Origin: Clostridiales bacterium Firm_11
Lineage (GTDB): Bacteria; Bacillota; Clostridia; Christensenellales; Aristaeellaceae
DNA: 64,000 nt
Assembly: GCA_001604105.1 (NCBI GenBank)
Contig: LVAQ01000013.1
Span: forward strand, 186,001 to 250,000
Direction: 5' to 3'
In this document: in pieces, positions 54,348 through 64,000 of the stretch
How the letters are laid out: each line of letters opens with the position of its first letter
Numbering within the stretch: the stretch's first letter is position 1
Notes under the pieces: generated by a model
Told to the model about the DNA's origin: nothing
Databases searched by the model: none
What the model saw: only the letters and a program-made list of their open reading frames with translations
Made by a program: the position numbers and the translations under genes

Positions 54348-54842
54348 TTATGGCATTGCGGCACAATCCGCCGTGCCCCCACGCAGCATCTGCAATCCGT
54401 GCGCAAGCGTGTCCAGTACAGCGGCCAGGTTTTCAGCCGCTGCTTTCGGGCTTCCCGGCAGGTTGATGATCAGCGTCTGCCCCCGAATCCCCGCTGCCGC
54501 GCGAGAGAGCATTGCCCTTGGCGTTATGGCCAAAGATGCCGCGCGCATGGCTTCGGGGATGCCTTCGGCCTGTCGTCTGCACACAGCCAGCGTTGCTTCC
54601 GGCGTGACATCCCGCGGCGAAAACCCCGTACCGCCTGTGGTTACTACAAGCGCCACATCCCTATCATCCGCAAGGCGAATGAGCGCCTGTTTGATCAACG
54701 GTTCTTCATCCGGTACCAAAACAGGTTCGACCACATCATACCCTGCCTGGCTGAGCATCTGGCTGATGATTGGCCCCGACGCATCTGCCCGAATGCCTGC
54801 AAAGGCGCGATCACTCACCGTAACCACTGCCGCTGTAAACAT
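54348..54842 (-). CDS. mogA: MogA/MoaB-family molybdopterin adenylyltransferase
   Basis: A 164-residue protein. VVTVSDRAFAGIRADASGP and VVTTGGTGFSPRDVTPEATL are the MogA/MoaB molybdopterin-binding signatures. It adenylates molybdopterin before Mo insertion. It lies 2 bases after modC and 14 before moaA. Confidence 0.93.
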   Translation of the reverse strand: MFTAAVVTVSDRAFAGIRADASGPIISQMLSQAGYDVVEPVLVPDEEPLIKQALIRLADDRDVALVVTTGGTGFSPRDVTPEATLAVCRRQAEGIPEAMRAASLAITPRAMLSRAAAGIRGQTLIINLPGSPKAAAENLAAVLDTLAHGLQMLRGGTADCAAMP

Positions 54843-54844
54843 AA

Positions 54845-55867
54845 TTATTCCTCCCGCCCAAGCCAGATGGCGTTTTCAGGCCGCACACAAAGCCAAACCT
54901 CATCTCCGGCTGCAAAGCGGCTATCTGGAAGTGCTCGCAACAGTGTATTCATCTGTCCCAGCGGGGCGCAGATCGTCTCCTGTTCCGATGAACGAAGGAT
55001 TCGACAGCGGATTGCCAAATCCTTTTGGATGGCCGAAAGGCAGGCGTTTTCAGCACGGAACGCGACACCCGTTACATCCGCCTTCGTGCAAGGCCAGGTA
55101 GTTCCCCATTGCGGGATATCCGCATATCCGCTGGTTACCCAACAGGCGGTTCCCACGTTTTCAAAACCAGCCAGCAACGCGGCGCTTTGCGTATCGGGGG
55201 TATGGTACCAACGATGCGTATCCATCACAGGCAGCGCTGTGCCGCCGCGCATCACGCAAACGCGTTGGCACAGGCGGCGCGTCTCCTCCCGGTCATGCGT
55301 CACATAAAGCGTTGTGCCCTCAAAGGCAGCAAGCGTATCCAACAGTTGTTGCTCCAGTTGCCAACGCAGATGCGAATCCAGCGCGGCAAAAGGTTCGTCC
55401 AATAACAACAGTTTCGGCTTACGTGCCAAGCAACGCGCCAGCGCAACGCGCTGTTGCTGTCCGCCGGAAAGCTGGCTGGGCAGCCTATCTGCAAGCCCTT
55501 GCAAGCAAAACATCGTGAGAAGGCGCTCAACCTCATGATTGCGTTCGGCGCGTGCTGTTACGTGCATCAAACCGCACAGTAGGTTTTGCCGAACAGTCAT
55601 ATTGGGAAACAGCGCATAGTTCTGGAACAGCAGGCCAACACCGCGTTCCTGCGGAGCGATGTCGATATGTCTTTCACTGTCAAACAGCACGCGCCCATCC
55701 AGCGCGATATAGCCGGCATCCGGCTTGACCAAGCCCGCGATGCACTTGAGCGTCATCGTCTTGCCCGCACCGGACGCACCCAGCAACGCCATTACTTCAT
55801 CCCGTGCCTGAAACCTGACGTTGAGCATGAAGCCCGCATATTGCTTTTTAAGCCTCACTTCGAGCAC
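54845..55867 (-). CDS. modC: Molybdate ABC transporter ATPase
   Basis: A 340-residue ATPase: Walker A LLGASGAGKTMTLKCIAGL, signature LSGGQQQRVALARCLARKP, Walker B LLLLDEPFAALD, then a C-terminal regulatory TOBE-like part. The GTG start at 55867 has GGGGAGGTG upstream and overlaps modB by 20 bases. Neighbouring modA/modB and cofactor genes support molybdate as substrate; tungstate is possible. Confidence 0.92.
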   Translation of the reverse strand: MLEVRLKKQYAGFMLNVRFQARDEVMALLGASGAGKTMTLKCIAGLVKPDAGYIALDGRVLFDSERHIDIAPQERGVGLLFQNYALFPNMTVRQNLLCGLMHVTARAERNHEVERLLTMFCLQGLADRLPSQLSGGQQQRVALARCLARKPKLLLLDEPFAALDSHLRWQLEQQLLDTLAAFEGTTLYVTHDREETRRLCQRVCVMRGGTALPVMDTHRWYHTPDTQSAALLAGFENVGTACWVTSGYADIPQWGTTWPCTKADVTGVAFRAENACLSAIQKDLAIRCRILRSSEQETICAPLGQMNTLLRALPDSRFAAGDEVWLCVRPENAIWLGREE

Positions 55868-56528
55868 GCGCGGCACCTCCCCGAAGTTCCAGCATGTTGA
55901 TCGCCACCAGCACGGCAAGCGATATCACAAGATCAATGAGCACCCATTGCAGCGCCAGCCTATCGTTCCCTTCCCGCCAAAGCTGGTATACCGTAGTCGC
56001 GATGGTGGCTGTACGCCCGGGAATATACCCCGTCACCATGGTCGTTGCGCCATATTCACCCAATGCCCGCGCAAAGGCAAGCACCGTGCCTGCCAGCAAC
56101 CCCGCTTTGCAGTTGGGCAGTTTGATACGCCAGAAGATAAAGCGCTTTCCGAGCCCCATGGTTTGTGCACAGGCTTCCCATGCGGGATCCAGCTGTTCAA
56201 AGGCGCCGCGTGCCGTACGATACATCAGCGGGAAGGAAACAATCGTAGTCGCAAATACGGCGCTGTACCACACCATTGTAAGCTTGATATCAAATGCTTG
56301 CAGAAAAAACGCTCCCAACGGCGCTTTAGGGCTGATGGTTTTAAGCAGGAAAAAGCCAACGACCGTAGGGGGCAACACCAACGGCAACGTCAGAACACTA
56401 TCCAGCGCACCCTTAAGCCAGGTCGGCAACCGCGTAACGCCATGAGCAGCCCAAATGCCAATCAGGAAGGTGAGCGCTGTGGAAATAATCGCTACACGCA
56501 GTGAATTGATAAGCGGGAATAAGTCCAT
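55848..56528 (-). CDS. modB: Molybdate ABC transporter permease
   Basis: A 226-residue permease with five to six membrane helices. Family segments: LTLPLVLPPTVVGFFLLKTI and LGKRFIFWRIKLPNCKAGLL (EAA loop), then ARALGEYGATTMVTG. The ATG at 56528 has GGGAGGA 5 bases upstream. Confidence 0.94.
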   Translation of the reverse strand: MDLFPLINSLRVAIISTALTFLIGIWAAHGVTRLPTWLKGALDSVLTLPLVLPPTVVGFFLLKTISPKAPLGAFFLQAFDIKLTMVWYSAVFATTIVSFPLMYRTARGAFEQLDPAWEACAQTMGLGKRFIFWRIKLPNCKAGLLAGTVLAFARALGEYGATTMVTGYIPGRTATIATTVYQLWREGNDRLALQWVLIDLVISLAVLVAINMLELRGGAARARSEA

Positions 56529-56590
56529 AATTCCTCCCTCAGGCGCGAGCGCTCCTTGCATTGTTATGGGTAACGGGGTCGACACTTGCG

Positions 56591-57400
56591 TTATCGTTGA
56601 GGAATCGCAAAGCCAATCTCGGTGAATACCCCAGTGGCTTCTTCCCCCTTGAGATAGTTAAGAAACGCCATTGCCGCTTCGGGTTGCATGGTGTTTCTGA
56701 GCACCGCTGCCGGATAGTTCACCGGCTTATGGCTGCCAGTAGGCGCGTTTGCCGCAACCGTAATGCCCGTTCCGGTGGCAGCATCCGAAACATAAACAAC
56801 GCCGCAATCCACTGCGGCTTGCGCAACTTGCGAAAGTACCTCCTTAACGTTGGAGGCAAATGTAACCTTTCCCGTTGTGTTCAGCTGATCCCAAAGCCCC
56901 AAGAAGGCGAATACCTCCTGCGCGTATTGACCCACAGGCACATCGCTGTTGCCAAGGGCAATCAAATCAACCTTATCCGTGCCCGCATCCGCAAAAGATG
57001 TGATATCTTTATTGCTGCCTTCCGGTACAATCAACACCAACGTATTGGTAAGCAGGTCAAATCGTGTGCCCTGGAGTACAAAGTCTTGTGCATCAGGGTT
57101 TTTATCGATTCCGGCTGATGCATCCAGCGCGTCCATCTGCTTTTGACTCGCGGAGATAAACACATCCGCATACGCGCCTTCCTCAATCTGCGTCTGCAAG
57201 GTACCGCTGGAATCGAAATTGAAGGTAAGCGTAACATTCGGCGCAACGACCTGATACTGCCTAGCAATCCGCTGAAGGGCTTCGGTCATGGACGCGGCGG
57301 CGAAAACCACGATTTCTGTTTGGGAGGCGCTCTCCGCCCTTGCGGTTCCCATACTTGACAGCAGTACAACAACAAGCAGAAACGCCAGTAGTTTTCTCAT
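56591..57400 (-). CDS. modA: Molybdate-binding protein
   Basis: A 269-residue secreted binding protein. Signal peptide about 1-22 (MRKLLAFLLVVVLLSSMGTA then RA). ModA pattern: VFAAASMTEALQRIARQY, LTFNFDSSGTLQTQIEEG, YADVFISASQKQMDAL, LIALGNSDVPVGQYAQEV, DCGVVYVSDA. It binds molybdate or tungstate for ModB/ModC. It lies 21 bases after the molybdopterin-binding protein gene. Confidence 0.95.
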   Translation of the reverse strand: MRKLLAFLLVVVLLSSMGTARAESASQTEIVVFAAASMTEALQRIARQYQVVAPNVTLTFNFDSSGTLQTQIEEGAYADVFISASQKQMDALDASAGIDKNPDAQDFVLQGTRFDLLTNTLVLIVPEGSNKDITSFADAGTDKVDLIALGNSDVPVGQYAQEVFAFLGLWDQLNTTGKVTFASNVKEVLSQVAQAAVDCGVVYVSDAATGTGITVAANAPTGSHKPVNYPAAVLRNTMQPEAAMAFLNYLKGEEATGVFTEIGFAIPQR

Positions 57401-57421
57401 GAAAACGCCTCCATACTATTA

Positions 57422-58447
57422 TTATGATTCTTTACCAAAACCACAGTTAGGAAAGGTGCATACCGGGCATCCAAGACACAGCCCGCCGCAGCCAAGGCGC
57501 GCGATATCCTGTTTCGTGATCTCTACGCCTGCCAGCACACGCGGCAGCAGCAGATCAAAAACGGTTGCTTTGGCGTACATCACGCAGCCAGGCAACCCCA
57601 GGATGGGAACACCATCAGAAAAGTAGCCCACAAGCAACATCGCGCCCGGCAACACCGGCGCGCCATAGCTGACAATACGCGCGCCGCTTGCCCGAATGGC
57701 TGCGGGGGTCATATCGTCTGGATCCACGCTCATGCCGCCGGTACATAGGATCAAGCCAGCGCCCTTCGCACGCATGGTATTAATGGCGGCTTGTATATTC
57801 TCCGACGCATCGTCCGTCACAAGATGATGTACGGTTTCTATGCCGTATGCCGCCAGTTTCTTGCGAACCACAGGGGTAAAACTGTCCTGAATGCGGCCAT
57901 GAAACACTTCATTGCCCGTGGTGATAATACCCGCTTTCAACGGTCGAAATGGTCTCAATGAAAGCAACGGCTCCGTACCCGCAATGGCTTCGGCTTTTTC
58001 AATCTGCTTCCTGGCAATCACCAGCGGAATCACCCGCGTACCGCAAAGCTTATCCCCCGCTTTGACGACGTCGTTCGTGTGACGGGTCGCAATGATGATT
58101 TCTTCCAGCATGTTGATTTGCAAAAGCCGTTCTGTATCCACGGTAAACAAGCCATCCCGCATCGCGGTCAGTTCCAATTTTCCTTCTTTGATTTCTCCCG
58201 CCTGCATCCACTCGTTTTGACACAGCTTGCCCAGGCGCAACGCCGCGTCGTTTTCATGCAGATGGTCTTCATCCATCTCCCACACGTATAAGTGGTCTTT
58301 CCCCATGCTTAAAAGCATAGGGATATCCTCACTGGTCACTACATGACCCTTGCGAAACTGCGCGCCTTTCCATTGCCCGGGCACAATGCGTGTCACATCA
58401 TGACATAGCACCTGCCCTACCGCATGAATGGTTTCAATACGCCGCAT
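57422..58447 (-). CDS. Molybdopterin-binding (MoeA/CinA-like) protein with Cys-rich C-terminus
   Basis: A 341-residue protein. The MoeA/MogA-type fold shows in AGIITTGNEVFHGRIQDSFT, LILCTGGMSVDPDDMTPAAI and VPILGLPGCVMYAKATVFDL. The full MoeA domain set is not evident. The C-terminal 30 residues contain five Cys (GCGGLCLGCPVCTFPNCGFG), which could bind a cluster or metal. It is the first gene of the molybdenum/selenium operon. A role in cofactor insertion is inferred. Confidence 0.85.
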   Translation of the reverse strand: MRRIETIHAVGQVLCHDVTRIVPGQWKGAQFRKGHVVTSEDIPMLLSMGKDHLYVWEMDEDHLHENDAALRLGKLCQNEWMQAGEIKEGKLELTAMRDGLFTVDTERLLQINMLEEIIIATRHTNDVVKAGDKLCGTRVIPLVIARKQIEKAEAIAGTEPLLSLRPFRPLKAGIITTGNEVFHGRIQDSFTPVVRKKLAAYGIETVHHLVTDDASENIQAAINTMRAKGAGLILCTGGMSVDPDDMTPAAIRASGARIVSYGAPVLPGAMLLVGYFSDGVPILGLPGCVMYAKATVFDLLLPRVLAGVEITKQDIARLGCGGLCLGCPVCTFPNCGFGKES

Positions 58448-58482
58448 GCATAGCGCCGCCTCTCCTCATCGCTGTCATTTGC

Positions 58483-58511
58483 ATTATAGCATGATTCTCC
58501 TACAAGGACAA
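58483..58511 (-). promoter_or_regulatory. Promoter of the Mo/Se operon
   Basis: On the minus strand -35 TTGTCC (58511-58506), 17-base spacer, -10 TATAAT (58488-58483), 36 bases before the first gene's ATG. No ModE-type palindrome was recognised. Confidence 0.75.
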
Positions 58512-58671
58512 CGCAATCGTTTATACTTATTGACTATGCTGCACGCTCGCCCAACGTGTAGCTGGTTATTCCAACCTGAATAATGGCAGGCCTCCGATGT
58601 CCAAACACAATGCTCCCGTTCACAGTTGTTTTACTATCTACAGCAGAAATGCGTGCTTCTTTAACGCCGTT

Positions 58672-58711
58672 TGGAAAAAACCGCCATGGCGTCAATACGC
58701 CACAGCGGTTT
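58672..58711 (-). terminator. Rho-independent terminator after the acyltransferase gene
   Basis: AAACCGC (minus-strand 58711-58705) pairs with GCGGTTT (58684-58678), with an inner TGGCG/CGCCA pair; a run of T follows on the minus strand. It lies 24 bases after the acyltransferase stop. Confidence 0.85.
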
Positions 58712-58734
58712 GATTGCATTCGATTGACCCCTGA

Positions 58735-59745
58735 TCATGCTGGGGTGCCTGCCTTGGTCAGCTTTGCACGCACTGTTCTAACGCCCAATGTCACCAGCGT
58801 ATGGTATCCAATCCCCAAGAGGATGTTCGCCACACAAAGGCCGATCCAGCTCCATGCATCGGTTACACCCTGCGCTTTCGCAACTTCTACCATCCAAATG
58901 TTCAGGATGTAAATCTCGAACGAGCTTTGCCCAATCACGCGCAGCGGCATGAACAGCGGGGCGATTCGTTCCAGTTTGTGGAATAGATAAGAGATTCCAA
59001 CGCATAGCGCAGGCGTGATCAATGCAAACGGGTACCAGTACATACCATAGTCAATCAACAACCCATCCCCAGCCCGCAGGCTATACAGCAACAACCCAAG
59101 CCCAGCCACCAACGCGAGTAGATAAACCATGCGCATGACTCCGCGGCGGGCACGCACAGGCCATTCCATGCCAAACGCCATGCCCAGCAGGAAAATCGGC
59201 AGACGGGATACCGCCATCATCTGCGGAAGCCCGATGTGCGCAATACCAACCCCAGCACTGAACGCCAGAAGCGTGCATAGCATATAGACTGGCCTTTTGC
59301 TGCGTGCAAGCAGTGCAAAGCAAAGGGGCGCGATCAGATAAAACAGAAACTGCGCGTTTGCATACCAGTTGAACACCTTGGGCGTTTGTATCCAGTAGCC
59401 CACCATGAAAAGATTGCCCGCTACGCCGCGCGCAGCCTGTACGGTGGAAAGGTTGTACGTCGGGTACATGATGGCCATCCATGTAAGCAGCAGCGGCAGG
59501 TAGGCTGGCAAAACCCGCCACAGCCGACGGGTTGCGTAGCCACGTAGCTCTTCTCCCCTGCTCAGAGAACGAAACAGCCCCATCCCCATCAGAAACAGGA
59601 ATATATCCACACCGCCATAGCCGATGGCGCGAAGCGTGTCCCACGCGCCGGGCAAGAGTAGCTTGCTGTGAAAATAAACCACCCAGAGAATGGCGATGCC
59701 CTTGAGCTCCTCACGGTATCGGCTGACCCATTGCCTGTGTTCCAT
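58735..59745 (-). CDS. Acyltransferase family 3 membrane protein
   Basis: A 336-residue protein with about ten membrane helices. The N-terminal region ELKGIAILWVVYFHSKLLLP then GYGGVDIFLFLMGMGLFRS is the acyltransferase-3 pattern (the usual catalytic His in F-H). These enzymes O-acetylate or O-acylate surface polysaccharides, peptidoglycan or antibiotics. It sits alone between the atp operon and the Mo operon. Confidence 0.9.
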   Translation of the reverse strand: MEHRQWVSRYREELKGIAILWVVYFHSKLLLPGAWDTLRAIGYGGVDIFLFLMGMGLFRSLSRGEELRGYATRRLWRVLPAYLPLLLTWMAIMYPTYNLSTVQAARGVAGNLFMVGYWIQTPKVFNWYANAQFLFYLIAPLCFALLARSKRPVYMLCTLLAFSAGVGIAHIGLPQMMAVSRLPIFLLGMAFGMEWPVRARRGVMRMVYLLALVAGLGLLLYSLRAGDGLLIDYGMYWYPFALITPALCVGISYLFHKLERIAPLFMPLRVIGQSSFEIYILNIWMVEVAKAQGVTDAWSWIGLCVANILLGIGYHTLVTLGVRTVRAKLTKAGTPA

Positions 59746-59766
59746 GCCGTTGCCCTCCTATTGAAA

Positions 59767-59790
59767 AGCCGCCGGAATCATTCGGCGGCT
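59767..59790 (-). terminator. Terminator of the ATP synthase operon
   Basis: AGCCGCCG/CGGCGGCT stem (59790-59783 with 59774-59767, minus strand) with an 8-base loop, followed by TTTTC on the minus strand. Confidence 0.85.
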
Positions 59791-59854
59791 GATGGTAACG
59801 CACAGGTACTTGCCCCGCATGGGATGGGGCGCAGTCGCGTCCACAGCCTTGCTG

Positions 59855-60274
59855 TTATTGGTTCACACGGTGCTGGTTGCTTACGCGCAGGCGTGTCATG
59901 GCTCGTAGCAGCATCGCCTGATTCATCAGGTAACTCTGGCGATCCTGCTGCTGCAACAGCGCTTCGCGGGCGCGCGCTTCGGCGCGTTCCGCACGCACGC
60001 GGTCGATATCCTCCGGCCACTCGGCGGATTGCAGCATAACGACTGTCTCATCCTGCGTGATGGTCATAAACCCATCCGAGGCGGCAGCCCAGCGCGTATT
60101 GCCTTCTTCGTCACGCAGGGTAAGCTCCCCTTCGGTCAAGCTTACCACAGTTGGCGCATGATCTGCAAGCACACAAAGCAACCCATCCATCGCGTTAACC
60201 TGCAGCATCTCAACTTGTCCGTTGTAAAACGCGTGTTCAGGGGTCAGTATGCTCAGGTGAAACCGTTTCGCCAT
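59855..60274 (-). CDS. atpC: F1 ATP synthase epsilon subunit
   Basis: A 139-residue protein. N-terminal beta-sandwich (FHLSILTPEHAFYNGQVEML, DGLLCVLADHAPTVVSLTEG) and a C-terminal helical hairpin rich in Arg/Glu. It couples the rotor and inhibits hydrolysis. It begins right after atpD. Confidence 0.95.
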   Translation of the reverse strand: MAKRFHLSILTPEHAFYNGQVEMLQVNAMDGLLCVLADHAPTVVSLTEGELTLRDEEGNTRWAAASDGFMTITQDETVVMLQSAEWPEDIDRVRAERAEARAREALLQQQDRQSYLMNQAMLLRAMTRLRVSNQHRVNQ

Positions 60275-61766
<1,492 letters not shown>

Positions 61767-61769
61767 CTC

Positions 61770-62645
61770 TTATAATGTAAAGCTTTCCGGATTGCCGCCA
61801 ATGATCTCATTGATCTCTTGCGTGATCGCCGCCTGCCTGGCGTGGTTTAAGTTCAGCCGAAGCTTTTTCAGCATCTCATCCGCGTTGCGCGTCGCCGATT
61901 CCATGGCCGTCATCCGCGCCCGGTTCTCGCTGGCAAAGCTCTGCACAAGGCAACTGTAGATAACCCCAACCACATAATGCTGTGCCATACTGTCCAGCAC
62001 ACCGCGGGCATCCGGCCAAAAAGCAAGGCTACTGGTCGGGGAATGCATCGCCGGTACATGCTTCACTGTGTGTTTGGTGATGGGCAACAGACTCAGGCGC
62101 GTCGGTTTGGTGATCCCGCCTTTGAGCATCTGCGTAAAGATGATAAACACTTCATCAAACTCATCACGCTTATAGCGCCTGCATAGTTCGGCCGCCAGTT
62201 CACGCGCTTTATCCAGCGTGGGGTTTTGCACAGCGGTCAGGTAACTGGCGTTGATGATAACACCTTTGCGACGAAAAAAATCGGTCGCCATATGCCCAAA
62301 AGTGATCAATCGCGTGTTCTGGTGGCGGGTATCGGTAACTTCCTTATAGGCAAGTTTGAGCACATCGTGGTTATAGCCGCCGCACATGCCCTTGTCCCCT
62401 GCGATTACCAGATAACAGGCGCGCCTGCCGTTTGCGCGGTAAAAATCACTGCGGAAATCCTCCGGCGCATTATCCAGGATGAAGCGCATGTTGCTGCGCA
62501 CCAGCGTATAGTAATGCACCGTCTGGTCATGCGCCTGCATCGCCTTTTTCATCTTCGCGGATGAAATCAGGTGCATGGCGCGCGTGATTTTCGCCGTTTC
62601 CGTCACAGCTTTGATATGATGGCGAATTTCCGCTATGGAGCTCAT
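61770..62645 (-). CDS. atpG: F1 ATP synthase gamma subunit
   Basis: A 291-residue rotor shaft subunit. N-terminal helix [20 protein letters not shown] then [13 protein letters not shown] and C-terminal helix [20 protein letters not shown] then [13 protein letters not shown] are characteristic. It overlaps atpA by 4 bases. Confidence 0.96.
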   Translation of the reverse strand: MSSIAEIRHHIKAVTETAKITRAMHLISSAKMKKAMQAHDQTVHYYTLVRSNMRFILDNAPEDFRSDFYRANGRRACYLVIAGDKGMCGGYNHDVLKLAYKEVTDTRHQNTRLITFGHMATDFFRRKGVIINASYLTAVQNPTLDKARELAAELCRRYKRDEFDEVFIIFTQMLKGGITKPTRLSLLPITKHTVKHVPAMHSPTSSLAFWPDARGVLDSMAQHYVVGVIYSCLVQSFASENRARMTAMESATRNADEMLKKLRLNLNHARQAAITQEINEIIGGNPESFTL

Positions 62646-64000
62646 TTGCTTTCACCTGCCGTGGGAGCGGGCAGCGGGCAGTGTGCGGCGGGCGTTTCCA
62701 GATCCATATCCGGATGACCCTTCCCTTCGCCTGTCAGCCAGGCCTGAATCGCCGCGCGCAGCTGTGCTTCGCTGCTGTGACTAAGTTCGCCGGAAACATT
62801 GAGCGCATGGTACGCCTTGGGGAAGTTGGCGCGAAAAAACTCCGGAAACCCTTCCTTGAACAGTTCCAGACTGCGCTGTGTCATATCCTGTGGCAGCATG
62901 CCCTGCGTGGCGGCATAGAGCAGCGCCACCTGTACCGCCAGGGGCATCGGCGAGTTGTTGCGCTGTTTGATTAGCTCGGTCAGTTTCTCGCCATACTTTA
63001 GCTTATCCTGCGTAGAGGCGTCCAAATCACTGGCAAACTGCGCAAACACCTGTAGCTCACGATACTGCGCCAGCTCCAGCCGCAGTTTGCCCGCCACCTT
63101 GCGGATGCTTTTGTGCTGCGCGGCTCCGCCAACACGGCTGACCGAAAGCCCGCCGTTCACCGCAGGGCGAATCCCCTCGCGGAACATCTCCGTATCCAGA
63201 AAAATCTGCCCGTCGGTTATGGAAATCACGTTTGTGGGAATATACGCGGAAATATCGCCCGCCTGGGTTTCGATAATGGGCAGCGCAGTCATACTTCCTC
63301 CGCCCATTTCATCGCTCAGGCTTGCGGCACGCTCAAGCAGGCGGCTATGCAGGTAAAACACATCGCCCGGGTAAGCTTCGCGCCCCGGTGGCCTGTGCAG
63401 CAACAGCGACATGGCGCGGTAGGCCACCGCGTGCTTGCTCAAGTCATCATAAATAATGAGCACATCCCTGCCATGGTACATATACCACTCGGCCATCGTA
63501 CACCCGGCATAGGGCGCGATGTATTGCAGCGTGGCGCTGTCAGCCGCGCTGGCGTTGACTACGATGGTATACTCCATCGCGCCCGCATCCCGCAAATGGC
63601 TGATCATCTGTGCTACGCTGGATGCCTTCTGGCCGATGGCAACATAGATGCAAACGACATTTTCCTCTTTTTGGTTCAAAATGGTATCAATCGCGATGCT
63701 GGTTTTGCCGGTTTGTCTGTCCCCGATGATCAGCTCGCGCTGCCCTCGCCCGATGGGCACCATCGCATCAATCGCCAGCAGCCCGGTCTGCAAGGGTTTC
63801 GTTACCGGTTTGCGGCTCAAAATGGGGGGCGCCGGCATTTCCAGCGGTCTGAATTCCGCGTCCGGTATATGATCGCTGCCATCCAGCGGCAAGCCCAAAG
63901 GATCTACCACATGCCCCAGCAATCCATTGCCGCAGGGCACAGAGAGCACACGCCCTGTACCGTATGCCCACATCCCCACCGATATGCTCGTCTCTCCATT
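62642..64000 (-). CDS. atpA: F1 ATP synthase alpha subunit (5' partial)
   Basis: 452 residues are visible; the frame stays open to the window edge, so the N-terminal part (roughly 50-100 residues) lies beyond it. Walker [41 protein letters not shown] and the [19 protein letters not shown] segment with the Arg contacting the beta site mark the alpha subunit. Confidence 0.96.
   Translation of the reverse strand, partial: NGETSISVGMWAYGTGRVLSVPCGNGLLGHVVDPLGLPLDGSDHIPDAEFRPLEMPAPPILSRKPVTKPLQTGLLAIDAMVPIGRGQRELIIGDRQTGKTSIAIDTILNQKEENVVCIYVAIGQKASSVAQMISHLRDAGAMEYTIVVNASAADSATLQYIAPYAGCTMAEWYMYHGRDVLIIYDDLSKHAVAYRAMSLLLHRPPGREAYPGDVFYLHSRLLERAASLSDEMGGGSMTALPIIETQAGDISAYIPTNVISITDGQIFLDTEMFREGIRPAVNGGLSVSRVGGAAQHKSIRKVAGKLRLELAQYRELQVFAQFASDLDASTQDKLKYGEKLTELIKQRNNSPMPLAVQVALLYAATQGMLPQDMTQRSLELFKEGFPEFFRANFPKAYHALNVSGELSHSSEAQLRAAIQAWLTGEGKGHPDMDLETPAAHCPLPAPTAGESK

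Noticed and set aside
58534..58719. 61-codon minus-strand frame between the Mo operon and the acyltransferase
   Set aside because: It spans part of the acyltransferase terminator, has no ribosome site and no recognisable motif.

Overview
The window looks like chromosomal DNA from an anaerobic, fermentative, Gram-positive-type bacterium (Bacillota, Clostridia-like). The reasons are strong AGGAGG-type ribosome binding sites, frequent GTG and TTG starts, an HPr kinase, a YesM/YesN two-component pair, many sugar ABC transporters and a selenium/molybdenum hydroxylase maturation operon. Most of the DNA is moderately GC-rich; one glycosyltransferase gene (37797-40250) is clearly AT-rich and looks acquired. 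No rRNA, tRNA, CRISPR array or intact insertion sequence was seen.

Layout. (1) 1-1454: 3' part of a flavoprotein reductase, closed by a terminator. (2) 1865-13153: a LacI-controlled alpha-glucoside operon on the + strand: regulator, GH31, GH65, two permeases, binding protein, a six-hairpin glycosidase and a nucleotidyltransferase. (3) 13158-17185: a tightly overlapping minus-strand operon of two NifX-like proteins, two ferredoxin-containing MinD/Mrp ATPases, an MBL-fold protein, a DUF134 regulator and a DUF5320 protein. It is driven by a perfect consensus promoter set between 15-bp inverted repeats. (4) 17254-25760: a minus-strand ABC importer with a cytoplasmic-looking GH66 enzyme, divergent from a YesM/YesN pair. 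(5) 26124-32790: a ribose-type ABC operon with a TIM-barrel isomerase, a PfkB kinase and a DeoR regulator. (6) 32897-43955: cell-surface functions: a secreted fibronectin-III/CUB protein, an O-antigen/teichoic-acid type exporter, two glycosyltransferases, a gene remnant and a CapD-like dehydratase. (7) 43952-49055: housekeeping genes tadA, a HAD phosphatase, hprK, a ROK kinase, asnS and an SCP2-like protein. (8) 49397-58488: a minus-strand operon for molybdate uptake, molybdopterin synthesis and selenium-dependent molybdenum hydroxylase maturation. (9) 58672-59745: an acyltransferase. (10) 59767-64000: the end of an F1 ATP synthase operon (alpha, gamma, beta, epsilon).

Together, regions 2, 4 and 5 import and break down alpha-glucans and another unidentified sugar, with HprK and the ROK kinase available for carbon-flow control. 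Region 8 supplies Mo, molybdopterin and activated selenium to hydroxylases that are not encoded here. The least explained systems are region 3 with its candidate operator, the structured leader before yqeC (52104-52404), and the junction near 40400 where a truncated gene abuts the AT-rich glycosyltransferase.
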